A stretch of 64,000 nt of DNA from Desulfuromonadaceae bacterium (GTDB taxonomy: Bacteria; Desulfobacterota; Desulfuromonadia; Desulfuromonadales; Desulfuromonadaceae), in assembly GCA_016936455.1 (NCBI GenBank), contig JAFGXV010000003.1, positions 1 through 64,000 of the forward strand, in the 5' to 3' direction. This document shows, piece after piece, positions 60,256-64,000 of this stretch (positions are counted from its first letter, which is position 1; each line of letters opens with the position of its first letter). The notes beneath the pieces are model-generated. The model did no database searches. It had not been told where the DNA came from and saw only the letters and a program-made list of their open reading frames with translations. The translations under genes were made by a program, and so were the position numbers.

Positions 60256-61641
60256 CTAATGGGGCAGCTCGTATTTGTCCAGCTTGTAGCGCAGGGTCCC
60301 GCGCGCAACCTGAAGCAGCCGCGCCGTTTTTGCCACATTGCCCTCCGTCTGCTCCAGCGCCTGACGGATCAGCTCTTTTTCCATCTGCTCCACGGCCTTT
60401 TCCAGATTCGCGCCACCCGGCGGCAGCAGGCAGGGATTCTCACGCAGGGTGACGGCTTCCAGCCCGCTGATTTCGCGTGGCAGCATCTGGGCGGTGAGGC
60501 ATTCCGAGCGATTCATAATACAGAGACGTTCCACCACATTGCGCAACTCGCGCACATTGCCCGGCCAGTGATAGGCACACAGCAGAGCCAGAGCCTCAGT
60601 CGAAACTTCCGGCACTGTTTTATTGAACTGGCGGCTGTAGTATTCAAGAAAATTCGCCAGCAGTAACGGGATGTCCGTGCGCCGCTCGCGCAGGGGCGGC
60701 ATCTGAATCGGAAACACGTTAAGGCGGTAAAACAGATCCTCACGAAAGGTTTTTTCCCGGATCGCCTCGGACAAATCGCAGTTAGTCGCCGACACCACGC
60801 GCACGTCAATATCGATATTGCGATTGCCGCCCAGCCGTCGAATCTTGCGGTCTTCCAGCACCCGCAGCAGTTTGACCTGCAAGCCCATGTCCATTTCACC
60901 GATTTCATCAAGAAAAACAGTGCCGCCGTTGGCCTCTTCGAACAGGCCGATTTTGCGGCTGTGGGCATCGGTAAAAGCTCCCTTTTCATGGCCGAACAGT
61001 TCCGACTCGAGCAGATTGAAGGGCAGGGATCCACAGTTGATTTCGATGAACGGTTGCTTGCTGCGCGGCGACAGATCATGAATGGCGTGCGCCACCAGCT
61101 CCTTGCCGGTGCCGCTTTCACCGGTGATCAGAACCGTGGCGGTTTCATGCAATGCCACCTCTTCAACTTGGTGCACCACCTGAAGCAAGGCATCGCTGCG
61201 ACCGATCAGGTTGGTCGGATTGCGGGTCGCCTCGCCGCCATTGCGCTGCAGGCGTCGAATTTCGCGCTGCAGGCTGCGCGCCTTAAGTGCCAGACGCACG
61301 ATCAGCCGGATCGCATCCGCCTTGAATGGCTTCTTGATGTAATCGTAGGCGCCCATCTTCAGCGCCTGCACCGCGCTCTCGACGGTTCCGTAGCCGGTAA
61401 TGATAATCACCAGAATATCTGGATCGAGTTCACGCAGCTGCTTGAGCACATCCAGACCGCTTGCCGCACCGAGATTGAGGTCGAGTAGCACCAGGTCGAT
61501 TTCATTGGCTTCCGCAGCCGCCAGCGCCTGCGACCCATTGGCCGCGCCGTAAAACTGGTAGTCATCCTCTTCAAGGATGCGCTGGAGGTTGTCACGGATA
61601 AAACTTTCGTCGTCTACTACAAGAATCCGGTCTTTCATCAT
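60256..61641 (-). CDS. Sigma54-dependent response regulator, NtrC family
   Basis: This 461-residue activator has a receiver domain (about 1-120; phosphoacceptor D54 in VLLDLNLGAASG), an AAA+ domain (about 145-385) with Walker A GESGTGKE and Walker B GTVFLDEIGEMD, and a Fis-type helix-turn-helix (EGNVAKTARLLQVARGTLRYKLDKYEL). The sigma54-contact loop at residues 221-226 is GAFTDA rather than GAFTGA. AGGTGGA lies before the ATG. It follows its histidine kinase gene by 44 bp and would be phosphorylated by it. Confidence 0.95.
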   Translation of the reverse strand: MMKDRILVVDDESFIRDNLQRILEEDDYQFYGAANGSQALAAAEANEIDLVLLDLNLGAASGLDVLKQLRELDPDILVIIITGYGTVESAVQALKMGAYDYIKKPFKADAIRLIVRLALKARSLQREIRRLQRNGGEATRNPTNLIGRSDALLQVVHQVEEVALHETATVLITGESGTGKELVAHAIHDLSPRSKQPFIEINCGSLPFNLLESELFGHEKGAFTDAHSRKIGLFEEANGGTVFLDEIGEMDMGLQVKLLRVLEDRKIRRLGGNRNIDIDVRVVSATNCDLSEAIREKTFREDLFYRLNVFPIQMPPLRERRTDIPLLLANFLEYYSRQFNKTVPEVSTEALALLCAYHWPGNVRELRNVVERLCIMNRSECLTAQMLPREISGLEAVTLRENPCLLPPGGANLEKAVEQMEKELIRQALEQTEGNVAKTARLLQVARGTLRYKLDKYELPH

Positions 61642-61685
61642 ACATCCACCTGCAACGTCAATCCGCTCATCAATCGGGCCAGAAC

Positions 61686-64000
61686 TTACGCCGGCTGGAA
61701 CGGGAAATAAAGTTCAAAACAACTGCCGGCTCCCGCCTCGCTGTGGACCTCAATGCGGGCACCATGCTCGGAGAGGATATTATGGACAATGGAAAGGCCA
61801 AGTCCATTCCCCTCTTCCTTACAGGTGTAAAACGGTTCAAAAATCAGCGCCTGCTGTTCCCGTGTCATGCCGACACCACTGTCACAGATGCGCACGCAGG
61901 CTGCGTCCGCATCTGCGCTCAATGAAATCCGCAGGGTTCCGCCGTCCGGCATGGCCTCCAGGGCATTGCGCAGCAGATTGAGAAAGGCCTGCTGCAGACG
62001 GCTTTCATCGAGCAGCAGCTCGGGCACATCGCGATCCAGCTCCAGTTGCAGCTCAACCCCGGCCTTGCGACAGTTCTGCTCAAACAGGCGTACTGCGCGC
62101 CGCAGAGCCTCGGCCAGCGAACTCGGCACCTTATGCGACTCCGGAACACGGGCAAAATTGAGCAGATCGTTGACCAGACCCTCAAGACGCTCCAGCTCGT
62201 CCAGCGCCCGACGGATCAGAAGTTGATCCGTCGGCTGATTCAACAGGCGATCATGCAGATCATCCAGCAGCAGACTAATGCCCGTCAAGGGATTGCGGAT
62301 TTCATGCGCCATACCGGCGGACAGCCGTCCCAGAGAGGCCAGCCGCTCCATACGCGCCATGCGCACCCGCATCTGGGCGCGCTCCGTCAGATCCTCCACG
62401 CTCAGCATCAGGCTTTTTTTCTGCACCCCGAACGGCAACAGAGCCAAGCGCAGCGTCATGATGCGCCCCTCGCGCGGGCATTCAAAATACTGGCTCCAGC
62501 CCGCCTCTTTCCCCTCCTGCAGCACCCGAATTACCGCAGCGGCCATCTCGGGGCAACAGGCCAGGGCCTGGCTCAGCGGCATGGGCAGCTCCTGGCTCGG
62601 GGCAACCAGCAGAATCGTCCGCGCCGGGCCCATCATGGCCGTCACCTGGCCCTGCTCATCCAGGGTCAGGATACCGGTCTCGATATGCTCAACCACCGTC
62701 TGGGTAAAATTTCGCTCGCGCAGAATCTGCTGACGCGAACGACGCAATTCCAGCAGGCTGGTGGACTGGCGTGCCCGTCGCACCTGCAGCTGGTGGACCA
62801 TGGTATTGAAGGCTTCCGTCAACATGGCCACCTCGTCCTGCCCGGACGGCGTCGGCAGAAAGCGAGCCGCTCCGGAATGGGACAGATGACGGGTTCCCTC
62901 GATCAGCTGGCTTAACGGTCGGGTAATCCCGGTAGAGATTCGCTGCGCTACAATGACAATCAGAATCAGGCTGAAAACGATCACGGAACCGCTCTGCTGC
63001 CAGTGGCGGCGAAAACGCTGGCGGATATCCGAGGAAGTTGCCAGCGCCGCCCGGTGAAAACTGGCCTTTTGCGCCCCCAGCGTCACGCCGCCCCACGGCA
63101 GAGAAAGACCGTCGATATGAATCGGCGCATAGGCCATCAGCTTTTCGGCCCCCCCGACATTGGTCACATCCGCGATCCCCGCCCTTCCGGCGAGGACTTC
63201 ACGTGCCACATGGGGATAGTTTTTATGAATCAGATCGGCCACCAGCAGATTGTAGGCCTTTCTGCCATCGTCCTCGCCACCGGTGTAAGCCGGGACCAGG
63301 CGCCCCTGTGCATCGAGCCCACGAATATCCCAGTGCTTGGGGTGAGTGAGAATCCAGCCATCCGGATCAAAAATAAACGCATAGTTGGCTTCAGCATAAC
63401 TGGCTTCCAGCACCCGCGGTGGCTCGCCGGAACTGATGTGACGGGTAAACTCCATCAAATGACAATGATCGAGGGCGAGCATCACGAGTCCGGCGAAAGC
63501 CCCTTCCTCGTTGCTCAGCGGACAGCAGAAACGAATCAACCCCTCATAACGCTGACCGGCCAATTGCTGCTCACGACTGACATGCCACCCGAACAGGGGT
63601 GAAATATAGACGTCATCCGGGCCCACCAGGCGCGATTGCTGAAAATAGTTTTCACAGCGATAGGTCGTAAACTGTGGCTGCGAGACATCGCGCAACGATG
63701 CCGGTTCACCATTGAGTAAGCGCAGCTGTTCCACCCCCTGGGAATCAATCAGGGCGATTTCAACATAAAGAGGCACGTTGAACCGCGCCCCCTGCGGATC
63801 ATCACTCCGATGCGGATCCACCGTCCAGATCTCGCGCTGATGCGTCTGATAAAACTGGCGATAATGGGCTTCATCCGCCGGCAGATAAGCCAGGGTCCGC
63901 ACATCGTTCACCACACTGCCAAGAAAGCTTCCCACCTGATCAGCCGTCGACTCGGCACGCAGCAGCAGTGCTTTGGACGCTTGAGTATCCAGCGCCAGAG
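61686..64000 (-). CDS. Membrane sensor histidine kinase (N-terminus beyond window)
   Basis: The reading frame stays open to the right edge, so the N-terminus is missing; at least 770 residues are present. The visible part starts in a periplasmic sensor region of PDC/dCache-like form (for example FIFDPDGWILTHPKHWDIRG and LSLPWGGVTLGAQKASF). A transmembrane helix (VIVFSLILIVIVAQRIS), HAMP, a PAS-like domain, HisKA with the phosphohistidine in AGMAHEIRNPLTGIS, and HATPase (LLRNALEAMPDGG, DSGVGM, GNGLGLSIVHN) follow. The GTG at 63935 is not the true start. With the downstream sigma54 response regulator it forms one two-component system; the ligand is unknown. Confidence 0.93.
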   Translation of the reverse strand, partial: LALDTQASKALLLRAESTADQVGSFLGSVVNDVRTLAYLPADEAHYRQFYQTHQREIWTVDPHRSDDPQGARFNVPLYVEIALIDSQGVEQLRLLNGEPASLRDVSQPQFTTYRCENYFQQSRLVGPDDVYISPLFGWHVSREQQLAGQRYEGLIRFCCPLSNEEGAFAGLVMLALDHCHLMEFTRHISSGEPPRVLEASYAEANYAFIFDPDGWILTHPKHWDIRGLDAQGRLVPAYTGGEDDGRKAYNLLVADLIHKNYPHVAREVLAGRAGIADVTNVGGAEKLMAYAPIHIDGLSLPWGGVTLGAQKASFHRAALATSSDIRQRFRRHWQQSGSVIVFSLILIVIVAQRISTGITRPLSQLIEGTRHLSHSGAARFLPTPSGQDEVAMLTEAFNTMVHQLQVRRARQSTSLLELRRSRQQILRERNFTQTVVEHIETGILTLDEQGQVTAMMGPARTILLVAPSQELPMPLSQALACCPEMAAAVIRVLQEGKEAGWSQYFECPREGRIMTLRLALLPFGVQKKSLMLSVEDLTERAQMRVRMARMERLASLGRLSAGMAHEIRNPLTGISLLLDDLHDRLLNQPTDQLLIRRALDELERLEGLVNDLLNFARVPESHKVPSSLAEALRRAVRLFEQNCRKAGVELQLELDRDVPELLLDESRLQQAFLNLLRNALEAMPDGGTLRISLSADADAACVRICDSGVGMTREQQALIFEPFYTCKEEGNGLGLSIVHNILSEHGARIEVHSEAGAGSCFELYFPFQPA

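Noticed and set aside
1-64000. CRISPR arrays, tRNA or rRNA genes and insertion sequences.
   Set aside because: No regularly spaced repeats, cloverleaf-type sequence, rRNA core or transposase frame was recognised by eye.

Overview
The window reads as a contiguous piece of a Gram-negative, strictly respiratory or fermentative deltaproteobacterium-type chromosome, most likely Desulfuromonadales (Desulfuromonas, Pelobacter or Geobacter relatives). This is an inference from gene content: two succinyl-CoA:acetate CoA-transferase paralogues, an anaplerotic pyruvate carboxylase, class II fructose-bisphosphatase, many two-component and GGDEF proteins, and a compact che operon with cheD. No tRNA, rRNA, CRISPR array, insertion sequence or prophage was recognised. 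Gene order looks like housekeeping chromosome, not an island.

Layout. 0-4 kb: two paralogous acetyl-CoA hydrolase/transferases, each closed by a strong terminator. 4-8 kb: tyrosine recombinase, YjbQ, NifU-like protein, MidA-like methyltransferase and GlpX. 8-14 kb: a cytidylate-kinase-like/BON fusion, PtsP, YciI, a TraB-family membrane protein and a ferritin-like protein; a probable 6S-like RNA lies between yciI and traB. 13.8-21 kb: one minus-strand chemotaxis operon (MCP, CheY, STAS, CheA, CheW, CheR, CheD, CheB). 21-25 kb: pyruvate carboxylase. 25-29 kb: an orphan sigma54 response regulator followed by a substrate-binding lipoprotein and a PhnD-like/GGDEF sensor. 29-32 kb: LysR, MetF, a PHP phosphatase and RidA. 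32-41 kb: a TPR/parvulin/SPOR protein, type 4 uracil-DNA glycosylase, a zinc-PLC-like secreted protein, CoaBC, an MBL hydrolase, a YhaM-like nuclease, an FAD dehydrogenase and a REC-histidine kinase. 41-48 kb: universal stress protein, response regulator and a nucleoside-salvage run (PNP, TPR lipoprotein, PfkB kinase, MTAP, RlmN, Ndk). 47.6-56 kb: PAS/degenerate GGDEF, RdgB, RNase PH, amidase, DHH phosphoesterase, LOG-like protein, TauE, ClC-CBS and QueH. 56-64 kb: LpxH-like hydrolase, two M16 peptidases, a candidate small RNA, and a sigma54 response regulator with its histidine kinase, which runs off the right edge.

How the genes work together. Acetate activation, pyruvate carboxylation, GlpX and MetF fit acetate or C1-linked anaerobic carbon metabolism with gluconeogenesis. 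Signalling is dense: one chemotaxis pathway, two sigma54 activators, a REC-kinase, a stand-alone REC protein and two GGDEF-family proteins, one of which looks catalytically dead but keeps its inhibitory c-di-GMP site. The most interesting non-coding signals are a 184-nt symmetric rod-like RNA with its own promoter and terminator (candidate 6S RNA), a minus-strand three-hairpin RNA with Shine-Dalgarno-complementary C-rich loops, and a 19-bp promoter-proximal block shared by two unrelated genes.

Limits: all product calls come from reading motifs and family resemblance by eye. No database search, folding program or alignment was run.
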